From Thermothelomyces thermophilus ATCC 42464 (Eukaryota; Ascomycota; Sordariomycetes; Sordariales; Chaetomiaceae), in NCBI RefSeq assembly GCF_000226095.1, contig NC_016477.1:1860001-1924000 (forward strand): a DNA stretch of 64,000 nt, in the 5' to 3' direction. The position numbers were made by a program, and so were the translations under genes. Numbering within the stretch: position 1 is the first letter of the stretch; the number at the start of each line of letters is the position of its first letter. Below are positions 12,690 through 24,400 of the stretch, piece by piece. The notes under the pieces are model-generated. The model saw only the letters and a list, made by a program, of their open reading frames with translations, searched no databases and had not been told where the DNA came from.

Positions 12690-14220
12690 TGATTGAGGCT
12701 TCCGTCAGCAAAAGAAGAAAAGCATTGTAGTGGTCCTCGTGACTGTCACGTGCAACATGCCTGCAAGGGAGGAGGGCTGAGACACTACGCAGCCGGGCGT
12801 TGCTGCCTGCCTGCACCCGTTGGTGTGAGCCAGCTGCTGCCTGCGAGGAGACTGGGAGCGCTGTTGGGCAAAGACGAAGTAATTCGCGCAACCGGCGGGA
12901 CAGACTCAACACGCGCTTCGGTCTTCTTTCCCGGTTCTTTGCCTGAAAGACTTCTCTGACACTGGTGAACTTCGATACGGCAAAAGCGCGGTAGTGCACG
13001 GCTAGGCTGACGATGACGGTGATAAAACAGAAGATCAACCTCCTAGTAACGGTGAAGAAGAAGATGGTCCTAGAGGAAAGATCATCAGGTCTAAGACGCT
13101 AAAGAGAAGTAGGCGATCACTTACGGCTTCGGCTTGTTATCTGCCCCTTTGTAGTACACTAACTTGATAGACATGGCCAGGCCATCCTCACCAGTTTCCG
13201 GGTGACGTACGACCATTAATAGTATGTCCTCGTAACAGAGCGCCTTAGGGCGTCCACGATTCTCGTACTCCTGCGAGATGATCTCTTCCAGCATCCTGGA
13301 ATGCTCATCAGGCGCCTTGTCTTCGTCGCTAGAGGCACTCCCAGTAGCGTGCCGGGGAAAGAGCTCCTCTAGATACCCGTCCTTGCCGCTCTTTCTCTCG
13401 CCGTCCACGAACTCGGCCCGCCGCGCCCCCGTGCAGGCAAGGCCGAGGTAGCACCCCGACAGCTGGACCCGGTGCCTCTCCCAAGAGAAGATGCCTGTGT
13501 CGAACTTGACATTAAAGGTCAGGAGGACTAGCAAAGTGTCTGCGTTCGTGACGTCCTTTCCGCGGGTATATGGCGCTTGTAGGCCGTACCTGTCGACCAA
13601 AATTGCATCGTGCCACTTGCAAGGACGTATTAGTTACTATATCGGTGTACGGGAGCTTAGGGATGTACCTTTTTGACTTCTTTACTGTCATTTAGGTCTA
13701 TATAGCGGCCTGTGACGCTAGCGTATTGCTGCTTGTACTAGCGGAAATACTCCTATGACGAGCCCTACGATTTGATCCGGTAGGTTTGACACAGATATTC
13801 GAGGAAATCTATCGCCATCGCTCGGTTTGCGTTCTAGATCACGTCTCGCCAGGCTCCTCTTAACTTAGCGAATTTACAGTATCTCCAGGTCTGTTAGCTA
13901 AAATATAGATACAACGGGAGGGAGGCGACCTGTTTACCTCTTCCATTTCCGTAGCATACTAGCGATATTAATCTTAGTCTTGTCCGTATAATTGGGTGTA
14001 CTTAAGGAACTAAGTGTCCTCGAGCTGCTTACGGAGAGCTACGCGCTACTCGGCCGTGAGGGCCTCTGGCCGTTTCGTAGTCCGCTTCGTGGCTCCTCAC
14101 TACGTAAAGCGCCGGATGAAATCCGTATTGTAGTGGCGGTCTTTAGCGAGCGATTGCGGCGGGCGACGTGCTGGCGTGGCGGTGCGTTGAGCGTCGAGGG
14201 CTACCAAATCTGATGACAAC
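12690..14220 (-). pseudogene. DUF3435 tyrosine-recombinase remnant, copy 1
   Basis: Read from 14220 downward, this gives the DUF3435 family (fungal tyrosine recombinases, including the captains of Starship elements). An N-terminal piece ending NIASMLRKWKR is at about 13950. A middle piece with EYFRQYKQQYASVTG is at about 13700. A long open block at 13600-13121 has DTGIFSWERHRVQLSG, ARRAEFVDGERK and LCYEDILLMVVRHPETG. A likely intron (GTAAGT at about 13125, acceptor near 13070) follows, and then FCFITVIVSLAVHYRAFAV to about 12960. The sequence beyond this no longer reads as the family, so the part that should carry the catalytic Tyr is not recognisable. The 13.6-14.1 kb part is AT-shifted with TAG codons (RIP-like), while the open block is GC-normal. 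It is non-functional as it stands. Confidence 0.65.
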
Positions 14221-14265
14221 GGTCAATGAGCCGGGGACGACGAAGAGCGCGAGGGGCGCCATTTT

Positions 14266-14559
14266 ATGTCTTGTTGCGCCGCTACGCCGCCTTGCCGGGG
14301 AGCCAAAAATGGATGCCAGGTTGAAGAAAACGGTTTCCTGGATTACGGGAACGACTTCAAGTATTACCTTGTTCGTGGGCCCTGGGAGCCGGTGACGCTG
14401 GAAGAGATGAATCCCAGGGTGCTCCGGTTTGATGTGGTGGAGGGGAGCGGTGGCTCGGAGGACGAAATTGTGTTTGAAGTTCGGGAGTACACGGAGGTCA
14501 TGAGAACCCGCTGTGTCAATAACATGGTTGTCATTGCACTGAGGGCTGCACTTTCCTAG
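14266..14559 (+). CDS. Short hypothetical ORF (97 codons), doubtful
   Basis: This plus-strand open frame includes YYLVRGPWEPVTLEEMNP and SGGSEDEIVFEVREYTEV. It has a protein-like amino-acid balance, but I do not recognise a family. It lies between two DUF3435 remnants and may be a fragment of another accessory gene. There is no clear start context and no neighbouring exon that I can attach. Confidence 0.2.
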   Translation: MSCCAATPPCRGAKNGCQVEENGFLDYGNDFKYYLVRGPWEPVTLEEMNPRVLRFDVVEGSGGSEDEIVFEVREYTEVMRTRCVNNMVVIALRAALS

Positions 14560-15640
14560 TCATTGGCCTTCAAGGTCCGGTTATCTTTGGGGATTTGAGA
14601 CGAGGAGGGTTTCCTGGGAAGGTTGATTCGTATGCACGATGGCCTCGGCCAGCGGTCTTCGCTAAACGGCGTATCGCTTCTGGGTTTCCCTCTTGTCACA
14701 CAACGCGACTATAAGCTCGACAGCCCGGATATGGAGTTCGTGGAACCATTTGGGGCTTAAATTCCTCCGGCTACTTGTGGAGCATCTCGGCCAGCTACGC
14801 ACGCTCGGGAAGTTGAAGATCGATAGCTGGTCCAACATACTCCTCTTCCTCCTCACCGCGCCCCTACCTCTCGGTATCCCAGGTCGGACGGTGGTAGAAG
14901 AAGTAGTCGTCGCGACACGCCTTAACAATCTTCTTCACCGGATCTCCTGCTCGTTGTCCTGGCCTCGGATGCTTACTGGCCGCCCTTGAGTTCCTATCCT
15001 CAACCAGCAGCGTCCATGAATCAAGATCCAGGCAATGACATCTTCGCCAATAACGCCATTTGAGGAAGTTAGTGCAATGGCATGGTGGCTCCGGCGCACG
15101 CGCCGTCACAAACGCTACAAAACTAACTGCAAGACTGTCAGGCAAAGACTGGCACTACTCGACGAGAGGACTTTGGGAATAACTTAGCTCGGTCACTCGG
15201 CCGAAGCTCGATACCGTGGACGTTCATCACGGGAGCCCTGAAATGCTCTAAGTTCTTCAGGTTCAACCCCTGTTAAAGCTATTCGCACTCGCCCCCATAG
15301 CACACCGAATCTTCTAGCAATTGTAAGGGACGAGTAAGATCTAGGCGAGGCACAGGGGCACTGCGAATCCTGACTCAATTCTACTAATCGAAAGCTGAGG
15401 AAAGGAAAGAGGGAAGATACAGGATACGCGTCTGTCGCATGAGAATAGGGGTACGCTGTTGCTTTGTCCATCCAATCAGAATAGGATCCTAAGCCAGAGG
15501 TTGTCCCCTGGTCCTAGGTCCGCTTTCCATCACAATGCTACTCCCAAGGGGAAAATCCTCGTATTATACACGATATTATACGTGAAGAGAACTAGTAGAT
15601 CGTTCCAATCAGCTACTTCCTTGCCAAGCATATTAGGTGG
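14560..15640. other. No gene recognised
   Basis: Composition is mixed. Minus-strand frames at 14864-15145 and 14662-14928 are moderately long and protein-like, but match nothing I know. AT-rich, TAG-rich sequence resumes at about 15.55 kb. Confidence 0.4.
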
Positions 15641-16218
15641 TTAGAGGCTACATTTACGTATAAGTTCAGTATTATAAAACTATAAAGTATTAGTACGGTA
15701 GCCATAGCGATATAGGTAAGTTTGCTCTAATATTTTTCACCTCCTTACTATTATTAATATCCTATACTAGCTGACTATCCGAGCGTATAGTTGCTTATAC
15801 TTACGAAAATACTACTAGGATGTACCCTACAAAGTAATATTATATCTCTTGTACAAATGGTCGAAAAAGTCTATCGTAGTCGCTTGGTCTACTTTTTTAA
15901 TTACGTCGAGCTATAGCCCTAACCTAGCGAAGTTATAATACCTCGCTCTTAGTTAGCGACCTATCTAGCGATAGTAGAGAAGGAGACCTACCTCTTCCAC
16001 TTCCGTAGCACGCCAGCAATGTTGGATTTCGTACAGTCGGCATCCGCGGGGTTGATAAAGCCAATCTTTCGCAATCTCTCGCGGCGCGCGGCGCGCTACG
16101 CAGCCGTGAGCGGGACCTTCCGCTGCTTGGCCTCTCGCCGCCGAACCTCTTGCTCGGTGAAGTGTTTGATAAAATCAGCATGATGGCGAGCTCCTCCGCT
16201 AGGGCGGACGGGTGCCAT
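15641..16218 (-). pseudogene. DUF3435 tyrosine-recombinase remnant, copy 2 (N-terminal part)
   Basis: An ATG at 16218 begins a second DUF3435 N-terminus: a basic helix with FIKHFTEQEVRRREAKQRK, one in-frame TAG, then IGFINPADADCTKSNIAG and VLRKWKR. This is the same block as in copy 1 near 13950. A good donor (GTAGGT) follows at about 15985. Further on, FFDHLYKRYNI and YFRKYKQLYARIV are readable at about 15860-15770. From about 15980 down the DNA is AT-rich and TAG-rich. Nothing corresponding to the middle or C-terminal parts is present. The orientation matches copy 1, so the two could be tandem paralogues or a fragmented duplication. Confidence 0.6.
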
Positions 16219-18142
16219 GCTGTTGACTTGGGGGGGGGGGGGGGGGGCTGAAGAGAGATGGACAGGGTTCCGAGGAGCGAGATGGAGGGGGTGGTGAGTC
16301 GGATGTGTGATTTCGAAAGCAAGAGTCGGTGACTCGAGAAACCCTACGAGGGGGAGGGAGCTATATTTAAGCTGCCGGCTATAGGAACCAAAAACGGCCC
16401 TCGAGGGCTAAGAATCCTGGATTCAGGGTGTTGGAAACAGAGTTGCGAGTTTCTCACCTCAGCAACTTGTCTGCCTGCATGCCTGCAGCGCATGTAGGAA
16501 CAGGTGGGGTTGTGGGGCCCCTGTTGGGAGTGCAGGCCGGGCGGCAGGTATGTACAGGGTACTTCATGGGGACCCTGCGCCCGCGGCGCCCCTCACTGTC
16601 GAGGCCGTCGAAAACGGTGACTCTGCCCTGCCAAATTCGGCGGGCAGAACAGCGCTTTCTCGACTTACACTAATGTGTAAAGTCATGCAGTCATTCTGGC
16701 ATGCCTGCTTGATCAGTGGTTGCACAAAAAAAAACCCTTCAAAACACACACGTCCAGCATTATGAGCGATTTTCAGTGTAATTATACGGAACAATGTCAG
16801 AAGCGTGCCGCTGGTTGCAGTCAGGCTGGGCCTCTTTCGCAGCCCGGAATTCGAATCTTCCACACGAACGCCGCCGCTCGCGCCGCACCATGGTGAGTTC
16901 TCCGGCCCGAGTCTGGACTAATTAACCGCCAAGAATAACTATAGGATGCGCTCAGCCCAACCAAAACGCCTGGACCACGTTCCTGGCATCACAGCCGCAC
17001 GCTGACCGATGCCAAGACGGGTACCCCTCTCGCCTTGTATGCAGGTGACGGACTGCATGTGTATGTAAGGTACATACTTGTTTACTGTGAAATATTGTTG
17101 GTTGTTGGGGCGACCTGAAACAGCGAACAATATTCTCCGCACTCAGCAGTTCCTGTGGCGGCGATGAGGGGTTCTTACGCAGGATGGCTTCAATTGCGAG
17201 GTGGGGTGAATAATCTTTAGCAAAGGTGGGTAGTGATAGTCGTAGGTATGTACATACAAGCCGATGGTGCTCGAGGATTTACAGCAGGCAGCTAAGATAG
17301 GGGGTCACCGGGGCCAGGCCATCCTACAAGGAAGAGGTTCAGGAGGTATTATAATATGGGCCAAGGCAGCCGCATTGCCTGATCTCGAGATCTCGGCAGT
17401 TTGACGTTGTGGAACGTGAGAACGTGATTGCTGATATGATCTACTGATGTGCGCTCGAAACGTATCCGTATCATGGTACAATCGTCGGGCTGTTGGCTGT
17501 GGGAAACGCAACTCTCATCGGCTTCCGGGGATTAGGTCCATTCCAGGTGCGGGGGAGGGCCAGGCGTTGACGGTGGGGCTCCGTGAATCCCGGAGGAGGA
17601 AAGAATGGGTGATTTGGACGAGTGGGTTGTGCTGATTTTGGTGTGTGGGAAGCCATGATACGCTGTGCCACAGACCTCTCTTCCTGCCAAGGCTTCCCGA
17701 GTTTGCAGGCACCAACAAGACGAACAGGCAGTCCCGGGGCCGTGTTTCTTATCTTCTGGTTTAGTCGGCCCGTGCGATCCTACGCAGCTTGGCAGGACGC
17801 AATGCAGAGATCCGCCTTGCATCCGCCCCCGAACGGCAGGAATCTTTCCGGCTGTCATCCTCAGGTTCCACGTGATGTTTTGCCTCCCCTCCCACGAAAG
17901 GAGGCAGCGCAATCTCTACTGCAGTGTAATTCGAGGCAGCATAGACTTTTGAGATCCCACGGCTGTGTAGTCTTCCAAGTGTGAAGACCTTAAAAGAGCC
18001 CCTCCTGGGGCCCCTTCTGCTCCGTGGAACCATGCGGCATCTTGATAGTTTCTCCCTCTTTCTTACCGGTCCCTCAACTGGCTGACCGGGGGGGGGGGGG
18101 GGGGGGAGGGGAGGGGTGTCGGTTGACGCCACCTTGAACTCG
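16219..18142. other. Intergenic, no gene recognised
   Basis: The stretch contains a G17 run at about 16231-16247 and another G run near 18091-18108, just upstream of the next gene. Several short overlapping frames occur on both strands, none protein-like. A T-arm-like string near 16850 is not a tRNA. Confidence 0.5.
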
Positions 18143-19730
18143 ATGTCAGCTCCAACAGCAGTTCACGGCGGCACCACGCCGCTCGCTGCGCTGACAGCCG
18201 TATTTACGCCCCCCCTGTCCCACTTCCTGGCTCCTGACGACCACCTGGTCGTTTTCTCAGTATCCGCCCTTTCCAACAACGGGCTCGGCATGGTGCGACC
18301 CGCCTCCGTGGAGGACCAACATCGCAAACGCTGGCTTCCATTACTACTCGCCCGCCATCTGTCCCCGAGGCTTTGTTGTTGGTCCCAGCTGTGGCATCAT
18401 CACCAAAGAGCGGACAGACGAAGGCTTCCCCGCCATCGCGACGGGAGAGACAGCCGTGTACTGCGTGCCCAGCGGTTTGACCTGCACCACCGAGCTTACC
18501 GATTATCGTGGTGGTGTCCGGGGATTTGCGCGTGACGCCACTGCACTCGGAGCGCTCTTCACCTTTGGAGCAGCCATACAGATTCGATGGGTGGCGGCAG
18601 ACCTGACCAAACTCGAGACACATCCACTCACGCCGGGCCTACGACTTGCAACAACCGGTTCCCAGGAGACGACACGAGGCCCCGTGATGGGGCCTACTAT
18701 TACCATAGACCCAGCCACCTTGACGACCGGCGAACCAGGTAGGCAACCGGCACCGGACCAGGGAGACACCGACACGGTCCTGTACACGGATGCGAACCCG
18801 AGCAGCCCGGTGTCTCTCACACTAATATATGACGACCCGGAGCCGACGAGCAGCCTCGGACCAGCAAGCAGTGCTGCGAGCGGCTCGGGCGGAGGAGGAC
18901 TCGGGTCGTTGGACCGGCCAACGAGCATCGTCGTCATTGTCCTGGTCACGGTTATCGCAGGCATTGCTCTCTGGATAGGTGCATTCCTTCTGGTTCGGCA
19001 GCAGAGAAAAAAGGCTGCTCGGCGCAAAGGTTCGCGCTCGACCAGGGAGGGAGGAGATGATGAGACCTGCCTGGAGAACGGGCGTCGACAAAGGGGACCC
19101 GCGAGACCAGCGGGACCTGCGGGAAGCGCGAAACACGCGAGGAAGCCTTCGGGGGCGACAAAGTCAATAGGGAGTCCTGTGTCCGAGCTGGATGCTACTG
19201 GGACGCCGGCGATCGGCAGCACACCGAACCCGGCCGAGCTCGAAGGCGACCTGCTCATCCAGCCTCCCGAAAGAACGACGTGGGTGCACCAGAGGCTGTG
19301 GCTCAAGAGCCCAGCGCTGCTGCAGCCGCCGCAATCCTCGCCGCGGTCTCTGCTGTCCACCCGGTCGACGCGTCGGACAATTCGAGAGTCGTTTGGCGAG
19401 AAGGTCAACGACCCAGCCGCAGCATTGGGGAGGCTCAAGATACCAAACCCGCTCGCCATCGGGCGGTCGTCGCCGACCTCGGCAAGCCCGAGCACCCGCA
19501 GCTTCTGGAGGATGCCGCGCAGCCTGAAAACAACAACCACCACCACCACCACCACCCCGCCAGCGGGAACGACTGCAGCGGCGAGACGGAGTGCTCAATT
19601 GCCCAAGCCATCACCAAGGTCGGCCCACAGCGTCAGCGTCAGGGCGTCGAGAGCCAGCACGCCGGGCCGAGGAAAACCGGGATGGCGGGAGGACGGGCCT
19701 AGCAGCACTCAGAGCGATGCAACATTGTGA
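18143..19730 (+). CDS. Single-pass serine/threonine-rich membrane protein (frame break at C7)
   Basis: The ATG at 18143 opens a frame with ALTAVFTPP. The family-like sequence then continues one base out of phase from 18216 (CPTSWLL, GSAWCDPPPW, FHYYSPAICPRGF, GETAVYCVPSGLTC) to the stop at 19728-19730. The change of phase falls at a run of seven Cs (18209-18215). The protein would be about 528 residues: a Cys-containing extracellular part with AIQIRWVAADL and LETHPLTPGL, a Ser/Thr/Pro-rich stretch, a transmembrane helix (IVVIVLVTVIAGIALWIGAF), a basic stop-transfer segment (RQQRKKAARRK) and a long low-complexity cytoplasmic tail. This layout recalls fungal Mid2-like and other wall-facing proteins of unknown function. 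The break may be an assembly error or real. A long minus-strand frame across it is a shadow. Confidence 0.6.
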
Positions 19731-20316
19731 CACAACCACGTTTGAAGATGATGGATGTGGTGGGAATGAAATGGCCGGAAGAGGCGACGACGATCAAAGT
19801 GCTTCTTCGCACCGAAGGAACCACTGCAAGAAGTCTTGGCGCCGGAAAGATAAGCCCCGATAAGGCGTTGCCCCTCCATCCGAACCCCGTGAACCCCGCC
19901 GACGACATCACAGCTCGCTCATGCACCATATCGTCGACGACGGGCTCGCCGGGGGGGAGGGGGGGGAATGTGAAGTACATACCAACCTACTTACCGACCT
20001 ATATTAGTTCGCATTCCTTCCTCTCTATAGCACGGTTTCTTCCTCGCCCTGGATGGAGAGCTGGAGAAATCAGGCAGCTTTCCTCCTTCCTCGATAGGTA
20101 CATACCTCGCATACCTCATCACTTTTTTCGTCAGAAAAGGAAGGAAGGACCCTTATTTGCCAGCACTGCTCGCCAATCTCATTATTCCTCATTTGTACAA
20201 CCATTCCACCCTTTCATAGGTCAACTCAGAGAGGCACCCAACCCGCTCTCGTTCGGCGCGCTACCTCGGTACCTACCTCATAACTCGCGTTTCTCTATAA
20301 TTACTCCTACAACACA
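19731..20316. other. Intergenic, probable promoter of the next gene
   Basis: No gene is seen. The last 300 bases are pyrimidine-rich with CTACCTACCT-like and TACCTCGGTACC tracts, as in fungal promoters and 5' leaders. Confidence 0.4.
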
Positions 20317-20631
20317 ATGTCGACAAATACCACCACTTCTTCCCAACCAGGCGACACCGTCGCGGACCTCGCCTCCTCCCTGATGAAGCAGCCCTCCCGC
20401 CACGGTACCACCGCCGACGGCGCCGCCGGAGAGAGCAGCGGCGACAGCAGCAGCAGCAGCAGAAGCGCCGCCTTGGCCCGCGGCATGTCCCACACCGGCT
20501 CCTGGGAGCCCGTTCTCGACCGTCGCCAGAGCTGGGACGCCCAGGAGTACAAGCACGACCTGCTCAAGCGCCAGTACATGGACGGAGAGGGAACGGCGCC
20601 GGGCAGTATGGGCGGGTTCAGCGAAGCTTAG
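20317..20631 (+). CDS. Small conserved ascomycete protein, 104 aa
   Basis: This intact single-exon frame starts at an ATG in good context (ACACAATGTC). The N-terminal half is Ser/Thr/Gly-rich and disordered, including a run of consecutive serines. The C-terminal half has the motif block GSWEPVLDRRQSWDAQEYKH followed by LLKRQYM. I recall this motif from small conserved ascomycete proteins of unknown function. There is no signal peptide or membrane segment. It ends in GGFSEA. It may have a nuclear or cytosolic role, but nothing in the sequence decides this. Confidence 0.65.
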   Translation: MSTNTTTSSQPGDTVADLASSLMKQPSRHGTTADGAAGESSGDSSSSSRSAALARGMSHTGSWEPVLDRRQSWDAQEYKHDLLKRQYMDGEGTAPGSMGGFSEA

Positions 20632-21464
20632 CTGACTGCATCCTAATATTAACCGGGTTGTTTTGTGGGGGGGGGGGGGGGGGGGGGGAAGAGGCAAAGG
20701 GGGCTGCCACTCTGTTCTGGCTGATGTGCTCTTTTTTTTTTGTCCATTTTTTACTTGTCATTTTTTTCCTTCTTACTTTTACTTTCTTCTTTCTCCATCA
20801 TGCTGTATTACTCTTTCATGAATTTGATCTCGCCATTTTGACATCATGTATGTACACTGAGACTGGGGGACTACAACTTGTTTCTTGTGGATCGTATTTG
20901 GGTGGTCTCACTCTGCCCACTCGCCACCCTTTTCACACCGCGTTTCAACGCTGTTGACGACACGACGAGACAATGTTTCATTTGTCACAAGTTATAACTT
21001 GGGAGCACGCGTCTAGCTTGGTGCAAAGGATTGAACGCAGTCAAGTCACTTGTCATATCATAAAGTAACAACAGCCCGACGTTTTGAGGAAAAAAAAGCC
21101 CAAGCTTGTTGGATTAGCCCCTTGAGAAGCTATCGTGAAACCCGTAAGAACACCCTCCCAATTCCAGACCTGTCCCTTTCCCGTGGTATTTAGCAGTCTG
21201 ATCCGGCCCCTAGTGTATAAGCGAGAGTATGACGCCAGAATGCCTATCCTTCCTTCCGTCTCAACCACACAAAAGAACAATGACCGAAACGCATAACCGC
21301 ATGCTCCATGGTGCCTCGTGTGTGCCCACAAAAAAAAAACGAAGCAACTCCTTACCGACCAACCGATATGCAACCAACACAGATCAGAAAAAAGAAAAAA
21401 GAGCAATCGCGCTGCCAAGTCGACCGTGGAAAACCAACATCCCAGAAACTCCCAAGCAAGCGAC
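20632..21464. other. 3' region between genes, homopolymer-rich
   Basis: The stretch holds a G run of about 22 bases at 20667-20688, followed by a T-rich and CT-rich tract (20731-20800). No gene is recognised. It lies between the 3' ends of the flanking genes and so probably holds two 3' untranslated regions. Confidence 0.45.
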
Positions 21465-24400
21465 TCAGAAACCCTTCGGCCCCGTTCCATCGATGCCGCC
21501 ATTCCTAAAGTACTCGCTCACCACCCCAACGGAGTACGCGCTCCCGGCCAGGCACGCCGCGCCCATGGCAACCTTTTTGGGCAGACTCCGCTTCCCCTTC
21601 CTGCCCACGATCCCGGCGGGAGGGGGGGTCCTCTCTTCGCCGATGGGTGCTGCGGCGGCCGCGGACGCGTGTGGAGTGCTGCTGGTGGCTTCCGCAGCAG
21701 CCGGGACGGCATCGCGCACCTTGCGAAAAATGAGCACGTCCCCGCTCCCCGAGACCATCTCAAAGCCCTGGGCCTGAAGAGGCCCGAAGTGCGGGAAGAA
21801 CTTGGCCGGGTTGGAGATGCGGAGGAGAATCTCGGCTGGCGTCAGCGGGGCGGTGCTCTCGCGGACGGTGGACGCCGTTTCGGCAGTCCTAATGCACTCC
21901 GTGGTGGGGTCGTAGACGAGAACTTTGTAGAGGACCGGCGAGGTGGGGTCGGATTTCCTGGAGGAGGATAAGCGCCCATCCCCCGAGTCCTTGCTATTGT
22001 AGCGATCCAGCGCGGGTTGAATGGTGCTTTCGGAGGACTTTTGCTCTAGTGACAGAGGCGAAGAGGAAGCCTGGGGAATCTCGGTTGCCCAGGACTTGGA
22101 GAACTCCTCTGGAAAGTCTCGGACGTAGTTTCCCGTCAAATGTCTCCGCTTCTGGTCACGATTGTTCTTGATGTTGGCCTCTTGGGTGGCTTGCTTGTCC
22201 GCTTCCAAGGCATCAGATTCGGCTGCGGCCTGGGCCATCAGTTCCTGTACCTTTCTGCGGAAAGGTTTCTGCTCCTGCTTGGCGGTGTCGCCGATGGGGC
22301 TGTCCTCCACGAGGGTCTGGCCAGTGCCATCCGTCTCGACAGGCTTCCCGTCGGGTTCACTCCACAGCACGGCCTGGTATTTGCGCAGCTCTTCTGGATC
22401 ATAGTCCTCGTAGGCTGAGTTAGCCTCGGTCGGTGCACTCGTTTGGTGGTGACGAAGGGTCCCGTATCCCTCGATGTCCGGGGGATTCTTACTTGGTTCA
22501 GATCGAGGCAACGGCCGCGTTTCGGCGTCCTCGTAGGTAAAAGCCTCATGGTTGGCGAGGTCCTGAGCCTCTCTAGCCGCCTGTGCCTCGGGAGCATATT
22601 TGCCATCAGGTTCGTGGCTGCGGAAAGCCCGATATCGTTGGGTTTCGGCTGGAGAGACTGAAACATTATTTCTCAGAGCGTACATCCCATCCGGCTCGTG
22701 GCTTCGATAGGGTCCGTACGTGGCCAGCTCGCCGGGATCAGGCTTTTCCTCATTGTAGTTGGCGGCATACTTGCCATCGGGTTCATGGCTGCGGAAGGCA
22801 CCGTACTTGAAGAGTTCGGCCTCGTCCCTAGGCGGCTCAACGTAAGAAGCTGCATACTTGCCGTCGGGCTCGTGGGAAAAGAAAGGTTGTTGGTACTTGG
22901 CCAGCTCTTCGGCGTCGTACTCAGGCTGAACGTGGTTCGCGGCGTACAAACCGTCAGGCTCGTGGGCGAGAACGGGCTTCCGGTACGCTGCCAGCTCCGC
23001 CTCGTCCGGGGTCTCAATATACTCGGCCGCATCCTTGTACTTGCCGTCCGGCTCATGGCTGCGCACAGCCCCGTACTTTGCCAATTCTTCAGGATCCACG
23101 GAGGAGGTACCCTCAGCTTCGAGTTTGTACTTGCCATCAGGTTCATGGCTCCGCACAGCTCCGTACTTCCTCAACTCCTCGGGATCCACAGACGACTCCG
23201 ATTGAAGTTTGTACTTGCCGTCCGGCTCGTGGCTGCGCACAGCCCCGTACTGCTTCAATTCTGCCGGATCCACGGAACTCTCTGATTCGAGCTTGTATTT
23301 GCCGTCCGGCTCATGGCTGCGCACGGCCTTGTACTTGGCCAACTCTTCCGGATTCACTGGAGATTCCGAGTCGAGCTTGTACTTGCCATCCGGCTCATGG
23401 CTGCGTACAGCGCCGTACTTCCCCAGTTCCTCGGAACTCACGGAGGACTCGGCCCGGTCGTTCGCCTCGGCCTCTGCCTGGTGGGACTCGATGACGCCGT
23501 GATTGTCCAGCTCTTGTGGCTCGACAGCCGCCTTCGACTCGATCTTGTACTTTCCGTCTGGCTCGTGAGCTCTGACGGGGCCATACTTGTCCAAGTCTTC
23601 TGGTTTCGCCGGTGCTGCTGACTCGGCTTTGTACTTTCCGTCGGGCTCGTGAGCTCTGACGGGGCCGTACTTGGCCAGATCTGCCGGCTTTTGTGCTGAC
23701 TGCTTATCCGCCGGCTTGCCGTCGGGTTCTTGGTATCTGACGGCTGTGTAGCGATGCAAGTCCGGATACTCGGGAACATCCGACGAACGGCTCCACGAGG
23801 CGGCCATGGACGTGGCCGACGCAATGGTATCGTCCCGGTGCCACCGAACTTCCTTGTGCTCCAAGTTAAGCGTGTCCAGGAGGGTACCATGAGGCGTGCC
23901 GTAGTGATTGACAAAAGGAAGCTTCTGTGTTCCGGACGTGGGGCTGTCAGAGAAGACGGGAGTCCGGGTCTTGTCGACTTCGGGCGGTCTGAGCGACCCA
24001 AACTGAGAACGATACGGCATGGTGGTCCTGACAGGAATCTCCGCTCCTCGGTCCGCGGTGGAGTAGCTCGTGTCCACTGTCTTCCGGGGAACCTTTCGGT
24101 TTGTGATCGGATCGATGACATAGTCGGAGTTCGCGTCCTCCTGGCCGGACCGGCCGGTATTCTTGGCCGACTGGCTCTTCGCATCACCGAAGAGTAAATG
24201 TTCTAGAGGGCCCCTCTCGGCGTCCTCGATATTCTGCCCCGGCCGGACACCGGTGGGGTTATCCGGGGTCTTCTTGGGAGCGGCATCCGTGTTAAGATAA
24301 CGCCCTGCGCCGAAGCGACCCCGGCATTCGGGCGACCAGTAATTGTGTACAACTCGTTGTATCGTCGACTTGGCATATTCGGCCAGAGATTGGTTGTCCC

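Noticed and set aside
16820-16870. tRNA-like T arm (GAATTCGAATCTTCC)
   Set aside because: No matching acceptor, D or anticodon stems could be folded around it.
18503-19555. 350-codon minus-strand open frame
   Set aside because: It is a shadow of the Ser/Pro-rich membrane-protein gene on the plus strand. It has a low-complexity composition and no family resemblance.
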